This document shows positions 44,862 through 53,645 of a DNA stretch of 64,000 nucleotides, one piece after another (the stretch's first letter is position 1; the number at the start of each line of letters is the position of its first letter). The stretch comes from Lampropedia cohaerens (lineage in GTDB: Bacteria; Pseudomonadota; Gammaproteobacteria; Burkholderiales; Burkholderiaceae_C): NCBI RefSeq assembly GCF_001005215.1, contig NZ_LBNQ01000041.1, positions 124,001 to 188,000 of the forward strand, in the 5' to 3' direction. Below the pieces are notes generated by a model that worked only from the letters and a program-made list of their open reading frames with translations, did no database searches and had not been told where the DNA came from. The translations under genes were made by a program, and so were the position numbers.

Positions 44862-46178
44862 ATGACTGACGCAATTCGGGACAATGCGCACGCAACGGCT
44901 GCGCCGCAGCGCCAATCGGGCCGTGCTGCCTTCGGGGCTTTTGTCGGGACCGCCATCGAGTGGTACGACTTCTTCATTTACGCGACCGCTTCGGCACTGG
45001 TTTTCGGCCACGTGTTTTTCCCGAACACGTCGGATTTCATCGGCACGCTGGCGTCATTTGCGACATTTGCCATTGGCTTTTTTGCCCGGCCGCTGGGCGG
45101 AATCATCTTCGGCCATCTGGGTGACAAACTCGGGCGCAAGAAATCGCTGGTCATCACCTTGCTGATGATGGGCATCTGCACGCTGCTGATCGGGCTGCTG
45201 CCTGGCTACAACGAGTGGGGGTATTTCGCACCGATCGCGCTGGTGCTGCTGCGCATCGTGCAAGGCATCGCCGTAGGTGGAGAATGGGGCGGAGCAGTGC
45301 TGATTGCGGGCGAGCACGCGCCAAAGGGCTGGCGCACGTTCTTCTCGTCCTTTGCCCAGATGGGCAGCCCTGCTGGCGCAATCATGGCCGTGCTGGCGTT
45401 TCGCTACGTCTCAGGCATGGAGGAGACCGCATTCCTCGACTGGGGCTGGCGTATCCCGTTCCTGGCCAGCGCCGTGTTGCTGGTGATCGGTTACTGCATC
45501 CGTGTGGGCGTTTCGGAGTCGCCCGAGTTTCAGGAAATGCAGCAGCGCCAGGCGCAACGCCGCGAGCACAGTGCGCCGATCGCGCAGCTGTTTCGTCACG
45601 CCAAGCTGCCGCTGGTGGCCGCCATCCTGGCCAATGCGATCACCGTTGCCAGCTTCTACTTCACCAACACGTTCATGATCGCCTATGCGACGCAGTACCT
45701 GTCACTGTCGCGCGTGCAGATCCTGGATGGACTGTTCGTGACGGCCATCGTGCAGTTGCTGTGGAATCCGGTTGCGGCGCTGATTGCCCAGGCAGTGGGC
45801 ACGATGCGCTTTCTGGTGCTGATCGGCATCGGCGCCATGGCGGCGCCGTTCATCATGTTCACGCTGGTGGGCACGGGCGAGGCTGCGCTGATTGCCACCG
45901 GGCTGTCGATGAATGCCCTCTTTGCCGGCGGCTTCTATGCGGTCATTGCCGGCTACATGAGCGAAGCATTTCCGGCCGACTATCGCTACTCGGGCATTTC
46001 GCTGGCCTATCAGGTAGCTGGTGCCGTGTTCGGCGGCGCCACACCGTTTCTGGGCACCATTCTCGCCGCCCAGTTCGTGGGGCAATGGTGGCCGATGGCG
46101 CTGTTCTACGCATCCCTGGCAGCCTTGAGTGTAGTGGGCGTGCTGATGCTGAACCATCTGGCGCGCACGCGCCGCTAG
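44862..46178 (+). CDS. MFS transporter, metabolite:H+ symporter (MHS) family
   Basis: The product has 438 residues with 12 membrane helices. The MHS hallmarks are GTAIEWYDFFIYATASALVF in helix 1 (about 29-48), FGHLGDKLGRKKSL in the first cytoplasmic loop and RIVQGIAVGGEWGGAVLIA near 130-148. Relatives (ShiA, KgtP, ProP) import organic acids, shikimate, betaines or proline. The next gene is an M20 deacylase, so an N-acylated amino acid or similar substrate is inferred. A LysR regulator is divergent. Confidence 0.88.
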   Translation: MTDAIRDNAHATAAPQRQSGRAAFGAFVGTAIEWYDFFIYATASALVFGHVFFPNTSDFIGTLASFATFAIGFFARPLGGIIFGHLGDKLGRKKSLVITLLMMGICTLLIGLLPGYNEWGYFAPIALVLLRIVQGIAVGGEWGGAVLIAGEHAPKGWRTFFSSFAQMGSPAGAIMAVLAFRYVSGMEETAFLDWGWRIPFLASAVLLVIGYCIRVGVSESPEFQEMQQRQAQRREHSAPIAQLFRHAKLPLVAAILANAITVASFYFTNTFMIAYATQYLSLSRVQILDGLFVTAIVQLLWNPVAALIAQAVGTMRFLVLIGIGAMAAPFIMFTLVGTGEAALIATGLSMNALFAGGFYAVIAGYMSEAFPADYRYSGISLAYQVAGAVFGGATPFLGTILAAQFVGQWWPMALFYASLAALSVVGVLMLNHLARTRR

Positions 46179-46217
46179 TGGCCGAGTTCCGATATTCCAC
46201 CTCGATGGACTGTTTCC

Positions 46218-47537
46218 ATGCCTGACATTTCCGTACCCGATACGCCTGCCATCAAGGCTGCCGTACAAGCGGTCGAGCCCTACTTGCTGCGCACACTTGC
46301 AGATTTCGTGGCCTGTCCCAGCCTATCCGGCCAGGAAGGGCCAGCCGCGGAGTTCTTCGAATCCGCGCTGGCGCAACTGGGACTGCAGTCGCAGCGCATT
46401 GTTCTGGACTCGGATGCGCTGCGACACTACCCGCTGTTTTCAACGCCATGCTGCCCCGACGGCGGCCGCTACAACGTGCTGGCGCGCCATGTGCCCGCCC
46501 GGCCCATTGGTCGCTCGGTACTGTTCAATGGCCATCTGGATGTGGTGCCCACCGGCCCGCAGCAGTTGTGGCAGCGGCCGCCGTTCGAAGCGCATGTGCG
46601 CGACGGCTGGCTGTACGGACGCGGCGCCGGTGACATGAAAGGTGGCCTGGTGTGCGCGCTTGCGGCATTTCAGGCTTTGCGTGGTATGGGACTGCAACCG
46701 GCCGGGGTCGTCGGCTTCAATGGCGTGCTGGAAGAAGAATGCACCGACAATGGCACGCTGGCGACGGTCTCCGCGCTCAAGCGCGCGATCGGCAAGGCAC
46801 AGTTGACGGCGTTTGATGCCGTCATCATTCCCGAGCCGGTGGATGAGTCGATGCTGACAGCGGAGCTGGGTGTCTTCTGGATGTACGCCGACATCACCGG
46901 CAGGCCCGCGCACGCGGGCTATATGACCACGGGCAGGAATCCCATCGAGGCGGCGCAGGCCGTGATGGCTGACCTCAAGGCGCTGGAGGCGCGCTGGAAC
47001 CTGCCCGAGAACAGGCCGACGCACTTTCGCGACAACACCCATCCCATTAACTTCAATCTGGGGCAGGTGCATGCCGGTGAGTGGAACTCCTCCGTGCCAT
47101 GTCAGGCACGCCTGGGGCTGCGCATCGGCCTGTATCCGACGGATGACGTGGATGCGGTTATCCGTGAAGTGGAAGACACCATGCGCGCGACGCTGGCAGG
47201 CCTGGGCGGCGACCTGCGTCTGGATGTGACCTACGAGGGCTTCAAGTCACCCGGCTGCATCTACGATCTGGAAACCCCAGCAATGCGCACGCTCGCCGCC
47301 GCGCATGCGGCCATTACGGGCCGTGCGCCTGCGCAGATCGCCCACCCGGCAGTGACCGATGGGCGTTACTTTCGCCTGATGACCGACATGCCGGTAACCT
47401 GCTATGGACCGGTGGCGCGGGACATTCACGGCATCGATGAAAGCGTCTCCATCGCCAGCCTGCTGACCGTGACGGCAACCATGGTGCAGTACATGGTGCA
47501 GTGGTGTGGTGTCGAACCGTACGTGCCGCCCTGCTGA
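46218..47537 (+). CDS. M20-family metallopeptidase/deacylase (ArgE/DapE-like)
   Basis: The product has 439 residues. Zinc-binding and catalytic motifs are present: NGHLDVVPTGP (His and catalytic Asp), GRGAGDMKGGL (bridging Asp), LEEECTDNG (catalytic Glu pair), and a C-terminal DIHGIDE histidine. The dimerisation domain (about 215-330) is intact. It resembles acetylornithine deacetylase-like enzymes, but genome context with an MHS transporter and LysR suggests a catabolic N-acyl amino-acid or peptide hydrolase. It starts 39 bases after the transporter. Confidence 0.87.
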   Translation: MPDISVPDTPAIKAAVQAVEPYLLRTLADFVACPSLSGQEGPAAEFFESALAQLGLQSQRIVLDSDALRHYPLFSTPCCPDGGRYNVLARHVPARPIGRSVLFNGHLDVVPTGPQQLWQRPPFEAHVRDGWLYGRGAGDMKGGLVCALAAFQALRGMGLQPAGVVGFNGVLEEECTDNGTLATVSALKRAIGKAQLTAFDAVIIPEPVDESMLTAELGVFWMYADITGRPAHAGYMTTGRNPIEAAQAVMADLKALEARWNLPENRPTHFRDNTHPINFNLGQVHAGEWNSSVPCQARLGLRIGLYPTDDVDAVIREVEDTMRATLAGLGGDLRLDVTYEGFKSPGCIYDLETPAMRTLAAAHAAITGRAPAQIAHPAVTDGRYFRLMTDMPVTCYGPVARDIHGIDESVSIASLLTVTATMVQYMVQWCGVEPYVPPC

Positions 47538-47562
47538 AGCTGGCAGCAATCAATGACAGGCT

Positions 47563-50328
47563 TCAATGTGCCTGTTCCCAGTTGTCGCCCACGCCCAGTT
47601 CGGCCACCAGCGGCACCTTGAGCTGGGCGACTCCCGCCATGGCGGGCGGGATGCGGCTGCGCAGCCAATCCACTTCTGATTCGGGCAGCTCGAACACCAG
47701 TTCGTCGTGTACCTGCATGATCATTTTCACGCGCGGATTCTCGGCATCGATGCACTGCTGCACTGCGACCATGGCTTTCTTGATGAGGTCGGCCGCAGTG
47801 CCCTGCATCGGCGCATTGATGGCGGCGCGCTCGGCGCCGGCGCGGCGCGGTCCGTTGGGGGAGTTGATCTCGGGCAGGTACAGGCGCCGGCCGAACACCG
47901 TCTGCACATAGCCCTGCGCCTTGGCCTGGGCCTTGGTTTCTTCCATGTAGCGGCGCACGCCGGGGTAGCGCTCGAAATAGCGTTCGATGTAGTTGCGCGC
48001 GGCGTTGTTGTCGATGCCCAGGTTGCGCGCCAGCCCGAACGCGCCCATGCCGTAGATCAGGCCGAAGTTGATGACCTTGGCGTAGCGGCGCTGTTCGCTG
48101 CTGACGGCTTCCAGCGGCACGCCAAATACTTCTGCTGCGGTGGCGCGGTGGATGTCCTTGCCTTCGGCAAAGGCGGTCAGAAGGGCCTCGTCGCCGCTCA
48201 GGTGGGCCATGATGCGCAGCTCGATCTGGCTGTAGTCGGCACTGGCGATCTTGGCGCCGGGCGGGGCGATGAAGGCTTCACGGATGCGGCGGCCTTCGGG
48301 CGTGCGCACGGGAATGTTCTGCAGGTTGGGCTCGGTGCTGGACAGGCGCCCGGTCACGGCCACGGCCTGCGCGTAGTGGGTATGCACACGCCCGGTGCGC
48401 GGGTTGGCCAGCTGGCCGAGCTTGTCGGTGTACGTGCTCTTGAGCTTGGCCAGGCTGCGGTGCTCGAGGATGCGCGCTGGCAGCGGGTAGTCCTCGGCGA
48501 GCTTTTCAAGCACTTCCTCATTGGTGCTGCGCGCGCCGGTGGCGGTTTTCTTGACCACCGGCATGCCCAGCTTGTCGAAAAAGATTTCGGCCAGCTGCTT
48601 GGGGCTGCCCAGGTTGAAGGGCTGGCCTGCCAGCGCGTAGGCCTGTTGCTCCACCTCGACGATGCGCTGACCGAGCTCCTGACTTTGCGCGGCCAGCAGC
48701 GCAGCATCGACGCACACGCCTTCGCGTTCCATGCGAAACAGCACTTCGCTGGTGGCGATCTCAAGCGCATAGATGTGCTGCAGGCCCTCGTCCTGCTGAA
48801 TCTGCGGCCACAGCGCGTGGTGCACGTCGAAGGTCAGATCGGCATCCTCGCAGGCATAGTGTGCAGCCTTGTCGATGGCGACCTGGCTGAACGGAATCTG
48901 GGATGCGCCCTTGCCACACAGTGCTTCGTAGCTCACGCCCTGGCGGCCCAGATGGCGCTCGGCGAGGCTTTCCAGGCTGTGTGGCTTGTGCGCCTCCAGC
49001 ACATAGCTTTGCAGCATGGTGTCGTGCACGTAGCCACGCACCTGGATGCCGTGGTTGGCAAAGACGTGGCGGTCATACTTGATGTGTTGGCCCAGCTTGG
49101 CGTGGCTTGCATCCTCCAACCAGGACTTGAGCCGGGCCAGCACTTCGTCGCGTGGCAGCTGCGGGCCGGCATCCGGGCCGTCGTGCGCCAGTGGGATGTA
49201 GGCGGCTTCGCCAGGCGCCGTGCTGACGCTGATGCCGACGATTTCCGCGCGCATCTGGTCCAGCGAGGTGGTTTCGGTGTCGATCGCCACCAGCTCGGCC
49301 GCCATCCAGCGCTTGAACGCCGAGTCGAACGCCGGCCAGTCCTGAATGGTCTGGTAGTTGAGCGCGCCTTTGTAGCCAGCTGCCTGCGCAGCCTGCTCGG
49401 CCTCGGCTGCCGCGAAGTCGAAGCCCGACTGCTGCGTGGGCGCGCTGTCGCCCTGTGGCACGGAGGCGCCCAGGTTGCGCAGCAATGTCTTGAATCCGTA
49501 TTCCTGGTATAGCTGTGCCAGCGCATCGATGTCGGGCGCGCGCATGGTCAATGCCTCTGGCGCGGGCAGATCCGGCACGTCGCGCTTAATGGTCACGAGC
49601 TGGCGCGCGGTGGGCAGCCAGTCGCGGGCTTCGCGCAAGTTCTGGCCGGCCACGCCCTTGATGGCATCGGCATTGGCCAGCAGGGCGTCGAGGCTGCCGT
49701 ACTCGGTGAGCCACTTGGCCGCCGTCTTGGGGCCGACCTTGGCCACCCCGGGAATATTGTCGATGCTGTCGCCCACCAGGGTCTGGAAGTCCACCATCTG
49801 CTCGGGCGGCACGCCGAACTCGGCGGTGACGCCGGCGATGTCGCGGCGCTTGCCGCTCATGGTGTCATAGATCACGATGTTGGGCGTGACGAGCTGCGCC
49901 AGGTCCTTGTCGCCACTGGAGATGACGACCTGCATGCCCTGAGCGGCCGCCTGGCAGGCGAGGGTGGCGATCACATCGTCGGCCTCGACACCGTCGATGA
50001 CCAGCAAGGGCCAGCCCAGCGCCTGTACGGCGGCGTGAATGGGCGCGATCTGCGCGCGCAGGTCATCGGGCATCGGCGCGCGATTGGCCTTGTAGTGCGC
50101 GTACAGCGCGTCGCGGAAGGTCTTGCCGCTGGCATCGAAGATGCAGGCGGCATGCGTTGCGGGGATTTCCTTCCTGAGCGCTTGCAGCATGTTGATCATG
50201 CCGCGCAATGCGCCCGTGGCAGGGCTGCTCGGATCGGCCGGATCCGCACGCAGGTCCGGCATGGCGTGATAGGCTCGGTAGAGGTAACTGGAGCCGTCAA
50301 CCAGCACCAGGGTGTTGTCTGCATTCAT
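47563..50328 (-). CDS. polA: DNA polymerase I
   Basis: The product has 921 residues. It has an N-terminal 5'-3' nuclease (about 1-300; DGSSYLYRAYHA), a 3'-5' exonuclease with an intact DTET motif near residue 350, and the polymerase domain with motif A DYSQIELRIMAHLS, motif B RRYAKVINFGLIYGMG and motif C MQVHDELVFEL. Both nuclease activities therefore look functional. An ATG at 50337 is an alternative start; a further upstream start has no family support. It is divergent from the DUF2782 gene. Confidence 0.97.
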   Translation of the reverse strand: MNADNTLVLVDGSSYLYRAYHAMPDLRADPADPSSPATGALRGMINMLQALRKEIPATHAACIFDASGKTFRDALYAHYKANRAPMPDDLRAQIAPIHAAVQALGWPLLVIDGVEADDVIATLACQAAAQGMQVVISSGDKDLAQLVTPNIVIYDTMSGKRRDIAGVTAEFGVPPEQMVDFQTLVGDSIDNIPGVAKVGPKTAAKWLTEYGSLDALLANADAIKGVAGQNLREARDWLPTARQLVTIKRDVPDLPAPEALTMRAPDIDALAQLYQEYGFKTLLRNLGASVPQGDSAPTQQSGFDFAAAEAEQAAQAAGYKGALNYQTIQDWPAFDSAFKRWMAAELVAIDTETTSLDQMRAEIVGISVSTAPGEAAYIPLAHDGPDAGPQLPRDEVLARLKSWLEDASHAKLGQHIKYDRHVFANHGIQVRGYVHDTMLQSYVLEAHKPHSLESLAERHLGRQGVSYEALCGKGASQIPFSQVAIDKAAHYACEDADLTFDVHHALWPQIQQDEGLQHIYALEIATSEVLFRMEREGVCVDAALLAAQSQELGQRIVEVEQQAYALAGQPFNLGSPKQLAEIFFDKLGMPVVKKTATGARSTNEEVLEKLAEDYPLPARILEHRSLAKLKSTYTDKLGQLANPRTGRVHTHYAQAVAVTGRLSSTEPNLQNIPVRTPEGRRIREAFIAPPGAKIASADYSQIELRIMAHLSGDEALLTAFAEGKDIHRATAAEVFGVPLEAVSSEQRRYAKVINFGLIYGMGAFGLARNLGIDNNAARNYIERYFERYPGVRRYMEETKAQAKAQGYVQTVFGRRLYLPEINSPNGPRRAGAERAAINAPMQGTAADLIKKAMVAVQQCIDAENPRVKMIMQVHDELVFELPESEVDWLRSRIPPAMAGVAQLKVPLVAELGVGDNWEQAH

Positions 50329-50381
50329 GGCCGCCATTGTGCCTGCAGGTGCAGGCGATGCGTATGGGGCAGGATGTGGGC

Positions 50382-50410
50382 TTAACCGGATCGGCACAGG
50401 CTCTTACAAT
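50382..50410 (+). promoter_or_regulatory. Promoter of the DUF2782 gene
   Basis: TTAACC (50382-50387) and TACAAT (50405-50410) are spaced by 17 bases and lie 44 bases before the start codon. Confidence 0.6.
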
Positions 50411-50453
50411 TGGAGGCATTGATCCGCTGCGGATCGCCATGCCAGGAGCTGCT

Positions 50454-50903
50454 ATGTCTGTGCTGCGTTTTTCTCTGTTGTCCACCAGGGGTGTGCGGCG
50501 CGTGCCCTACGCGCTGCTGTGCTTTGCGGCCCTGACGCTTTGCGCTGCGGCAGCGCATGCGCAGTCGGGTGAAGGCGCCTCAGGCCAGGCGCGCGTGGTT
50601 TCCGAGCGCGTGGTCTCCGACGAGCCGCCCGTGCAGGGTGAGATCGTGGGCGCGGAGCTGCTGCCCGAAGGTCAGCCAGAGGCGCCGCGCAGCCCGGTTC
50701 GCATTTATCAGCAAGACGCTGGCTCTCGGGTCGAGGAGCTGCGCGTGCGGGGTGAGACGCAGTCCATCACGGTCCAGCCCTCGGGCAGCCTGCCTGCCTA
50801 TGAGGTGCAGCCGCGCAACACCCGCAACCGCCAGATGCAGGCTGATCGGCACGGCAGCGACGGCACCACCGGGCCGCGCCGCTGGAAGATTGGCGAGTTT
50901 TGA
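50454..50903 (+). CDS. Exported DUF2782-type protein
   Basis: The product has 149 residues: signal peptide (1 to about 37; YALLCFAALTLCAAAAHAQ), then a hydrophilic mature part ending in GPRRWKIGEF. Small DUF2782 proteins next to polA and the kinase-fold homoserine kinase are common in betaproteobacteria; position, size and the C-terminal pattern fit, but the match is from memory. The sequence VRVRGETQSITV suggests a beta structure. AGGAG six bases upstream fixes the ATG at 50454. Function unknown. Confidence 0.65.
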   Translation: MSVLRFSLLSTRGVRRVPYALLCFAALTLCAAAAHAQSGEGASGQARVVSERVVSDEPPVQGEIVGAELLPEGQPEAPRSPVRIYQQDAGSRVEELRVRGETQSITVQPSGSLPAYEVQPRNTRNRQMQADRHGSDGTTGPRRWKIGEF

Positions 50904-50926
50904 AGCGGTTCTGACGCCCGTACAAT
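50899..50926 (+). promoter_or_regulatory. Possible promoter of thrB
   Basis: TACAAT at 50921-50926 preceded by TTTGAA at 50899-50904 (16-base spacing) at the end of the DUF2782 gene. A transcript from here would include the hairpin at 50945-50966. Confidence 0.4.
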
Positions 50927-50944
50927 CGCGCCTATGCGTCAGCG

Positions 50945-50966
50945 GCCCGGCTTGTCCGGGCTTTTT
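50945..50966 (+). terminator. Intrinsic terminator between the DUF2782 gene and thrB
   Basis: GCCCGG and CCGGGC enclose a five-base loop and are followed by TTTTTC. It ends the DUF2782 transcript and also lies in the leader of any transcript from the TACAAT at 50921. Confidence 0.75.
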
Positions 50967-51008
50967 CTTGGCGCCGTCCTTTCCTTTTGCTTTTCCGCTG
51001 GCAACGCC

Positions 51009-51983
51009 ATGGCCGTCTATACCGAAGTTTCCGTCCCCCAGGCACAGGCACTGATTGACCAGCTGGGGTTGGGCAAGGTACTGTCCCTGCAGGGGATTCA
51101 AGGTGGCATTGAAAACACCAATTATTTTGTCACCACCGACAGCGGCGAATACGTTCTGACACTGTTTGAGCGGCTGACCGCCGAGCAGCTGCCGTTTTAC
51201 CTGCAGCTGACGCGCCATCTGGCGCAGCGTGGCATACCGGCGCCAGCGCCTTATGCGGATGCCTCGGGCCATCTGCTGTTTACGTTGCAGGACAAACCTG
51301 CGGTCGTGGTCGACAAGCTGCCAGGCAAGAGCGAACTGGAGCCTGGCGTGGCGCACTGCAGCCAGGTGGGCGAGTTGCTGGCGCGCATGCACCTGGCGGC
51401 GCAGGACTTTACGCTGCATCAGCCCAATTTGCGGGGGCTGCACTGGTGGAATGCCACTGCGCCTCAAGTGCTGCCCCATCTTGGGACGGCGCAGCGCGCG
51501 ATGCTGGAAGATGAGCTGGCGCACCAGAATGCGCTGGCGGCCAGCACTGCCTATGGTGCACTGCCACGCAGCGCGGTGCATGCGGACCTGTTTCGCGACA
51601 ATGTGATGTTCGAACATGCACGCCTGAGTGGCGTGTTCGATTTTTACTTTGCCGGAGTGGATACCTGGATGTTCGATCTGGGGGTGGTGCTCAATGACTG
51701 GTGCATCGACCGCCAAAGTGGTGCGCTAGAGCCGCTGCGCGCCAGCGCCCTGCTGGCGGCCTATCAACAAAAGCGGCCCATGCTGCCCGTGGAGCGCAGG
51801 CTGCTTCCCGACTTGTTGCGCGCAGCTGCCCTGCGGTTCTGGATTTCGCGCCTGTGGGATTTCTATCTTCCACGCGAGGCTGCCATGCTGGTGCCCCATG
51901 ACCCCACCCATTTCGAGCGCATCCTGCAGGATCGGCGGCGGGCGCCCCATGCAGTCAGCGCCTTGCTTGATGCGGCGCATTAG
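51009..51983 (+). CDS. thrB: Homoserine kinase (ThrB, aminoglycoside-phosphotransferase fold)
   Basis: The product has 324 residues and phosphorylates homoserine on the threonine pathway. It belongs to the kinase-like type, not the GHMP type of E. coli: GIQGGIENTNYFVTT (about 33-47) forms the nucleotide loop, SAVHADLFRDNVMF near 188-201 the catalytic loop and GVFDFYFAG near 209 the DFG-like metal motif. The ATG at 51009 begins the conserved AVYTEVS; the frame is open to 50934, where it would cross the terminator hairpin. The TAG stop is part of repeat copy B. Confidence 0.92.
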   Translation: MAVYTEVSVPQAQALIDQLGLGKVLSLQGIQGGIENTNYFVTTDSGEYVLTLFERLTAEQLPFYLQLTRHLAQRGIPAPAPYADASGHLLFTLQDKPAVVVDKLPGKSELEPGVAHCSQVGELLARMHLAAQDFTLHQPNLRGLHWWNATAPQVLPHLGTAQRAMLEDELAHQNALAASTAYGALPRSAVHADLFRDNVMFEHARLSGVFDFYFAGVDTWMFDLGVVLNDWCIDRQSGALEPLRASALLAAYQQKRPMLPVERRLLPDLLRAAALRFWISRLWDFYLPREAAMLVPHDPTHFERILQDRRRAPHAVSALLDAAH

Positions 51984-52100
51984 AACCTGTTTACGATTCT
52001 GTCAGGCGGCGCGCCGCCTGGCCGCCGGTTGGCGTGCCAATGGCGCATCCCTCATCCCTTGGCAGGGCAATGCGGCATTGAAGGATCGCAAACAGGTTCT
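51982..52100. repeat. Inverted-repeat element, copy B (119 bp, MITE-like)
   Basis: The ends AGAACCTGTTTACGATT (51982-51998) and the complement of GATCGCAAACAGGTTCT (52084-52100) match at 15 of 17 positions, and match the ends of copy A at 3672-3855. The element starts inside the thrB stop codon. Its interior holds a perfect 18-bp palindrome (52003-52020) with core GGCGGCGCGCCGCC. No coding content is recognised. Confidence 0.7.
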
Positions 52101-52221
52101 GAGGGCCTCCGTGGGAACAGGCCATTTTGCCGGCGTTTGCTGCGGCAAACCCGAACACTTCTTGGGCGCAGAAGGAAACGCGCATAGAATGGCCGTTTTC
52201 TCCAGCAAGAATCATGCCGTC

Positions 52222-52839
52222 ATGAAACGTGAGCTTTTGACCGTGGGCATCGCTGTTGCGCTGGCCTGCAGCCTGCCGGGCGCCGCATGGGCGCTGGCGA
52301 GCGATCGCGACCAGCCGATGAACATCGAGGCCGATGCCATGCGCCATGACGAGAACACGCAGGAGACGGTGTTCACCGGGCGCGTGCACCTGACCAAGGG
52401 CAGCATTGTCTTGCGTGGCGACACACTGACCGTGCGCCAGCGCGAGGACGGCAGTCAGTTCGGCACGGCACAGGGTTCTGCGCAGCAGCGGGCGTTTTTC
52501 AGCCAGCAGCGTGACACCCCTGTGGGCGCTCCCGTGGAGACGGTAGAGGCAGAGGCCATCCGCATCGAGTACGACAGCGCTACCGACCGTGTTCGGCTGA
52601 TTGACAATGCCGTGCTGCGCCGCTACCTGGCCGGTCGGCTCAACGACGAGATCACCGGCGCGGAGGTGGTCTACAACAGCCGCACCGGCGTCTTTACCGT
52701 GGATGGGGCAGCCGCCGCTGGTGCCAAGAGCGGGCGGGTGCGCGCGGTGATCGGGACCTCCTCGACGGGCGCTGGTGGCGCGGCGCCCTCCACTGGTGGT
52801 GCCAGTCTCACGCCCAGCCCAACGCTGCAGGAGCCCTGA
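52222..52839 (+). CDS. lptA: Lipopolysaccharide transport periplasmic protein LptA
   Basis: The product has 205 residues: signal peptide (1-26), then the OstA/LptA beta-jellyroll beginning [24 protein letters not shown], with repeated strands such as [12 protein letters not shown] and a low-complexity Gly/Ser/Ala tail after about 175. It bridges the periplasm for LPS. The ATG at 52222 starts the signal peptide. The stop overlaps lptB (TGATG). The usual upstream partners kdsC and lptC are absent here. Confidence 0.9.
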   Translation: MKRELLTVGIAVALACSLPGAAWALASDRDQPMNIEADAMRHDENTQETVFTGRVHLTKGSIVLRGDTLTVRQREDGSQFGTAQGSAQQRAFFSQQRDTPVGAPVETVEAEAIRIEYDSATDRVRLIDNAVLRRYLAGRLNDEITGAEVVYNSRTGVFTVDGAAAAGAKSGRVRAVIGTSSTGAGGAAPSTGGASLTPSPTLQEP

Positions 52840-53645
52840 TGGAAGTTGTGGCCCACACCGCACCGGATGCCGTGACGACCGCTGCCGCGCCAGTGCCCGG
52901 CGTGCCTGGCCGGCTGCACGCCAAACATATGCAGAAGTCCTACGGCGGGCGTATGGTGGTCAAGGATGTGTCCCTTGACGTGCATCAGGGGGAGGTGGTC
53001 GGCCTGCTCGGGCCCAATGGTGCGGGCAAGACCACCTCTTTTTACATGATCGTCGGCCTGGTGCGCAGCGACGGCGGCGATATTGCCATCGACGCGCATT
53101 CCATCGCCAATCTTCCCATCCACAAACGCTCGCGGCTGGGGCTGTCCTATCTGCCGCAGGAGGCCTCCATCTTCCGTCGCCTCAATGTCGAGCAGAACAT
53201 CCGTGCGGTCTTGGAGCTGCAGGTGGGCCCGGATGGCAAGGCACTGTCGCGGGATGTGATCGATGCACGATTGGAGCAGCTGCTTGGCGAGCTGCGCATC
53301 ACCCATATCCGCACCTCGCCAGCGCTGGCGCTGTCGGGCGGGGAGCGGAGGCGTGTGGAGATTGCGCGTGCGCTGGCTACCCAGCCGCGCTTTATCCTGC
53401 TGGATGAGCCATTCGCGGGCGTGGATCCGATTGCCGTGATGGAGATCCAGCGCAGCATTGCCTTTCTGAAGGAGCGCGGCATCGGCGTGCTGATTACCGA
53501 TCACAACGTGCGGGAGACGCTGGGTATCTGTGATCGCGCCTGCATCATCAGTGATGGTGCGGTGCTGGCGCAGGGCTCGGCGCAGGAGATTGTCGAGAAC
53601 CCGGATGTGCGCCGGGTGTACCTGGGTGAACACTTTAGGATGTGA
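52839..53645 (+). CDS. lptB: LPS export ABC transporter ATP-binding protein LptB
   Basis: The product has 268 residues: Walker [10 protein letters not shown] near 57-65, Q-loop [12 protein letters not shown] near 104, signature [15 protein letters not shown] near 167 and Walker [16 protein letters not shown] near 188. The DEPFAGVDP and QEASIFRRL forms are specific to LptB. An N-terminal tail of about 25 residues is longer than in E. coli. It powers LPS extraction with LptF and LptG, which are not in this window. Confidence 0.95.
   Translation: MEVVAHTAPDAVTTAAAPVPGVPGRLHAKHMQKSYGGRMVVKDVSLDVHQGEVVGLLGPNGAGKTTSFYMIVGLVRSDGGDIAIDAHSIANLPIHKRSRLGLSYLPQEASIFRRLNVEQNIRAVLELQVGPDGKALSRDVIDARLEQLLGELRITHIRTSPALALSGGERRRVEIARALATQPRFILLDEPFAGVDPIAVMEIQRSIAFLKERGIGVLITDHNVRETLGICDRACIISDGAVLAQGSAQEIVENPDVRRVYLGEHFRM

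Noticed and set aside
47707-49512. A 601-codon plus-strand frame opposite polA
   Set aside because: It lies fully antisense to the conserved polymerase domains and has no recognisable motif or ribosome-binding site.
50934-51008. Upstream extension of thrB giving a signal-peptide-like N-terminus
   Set aside because: It would translate through the terminator hairpin, and homoserine kinases of this type are cytosolic and start at the conserved AVYTEVS segment.
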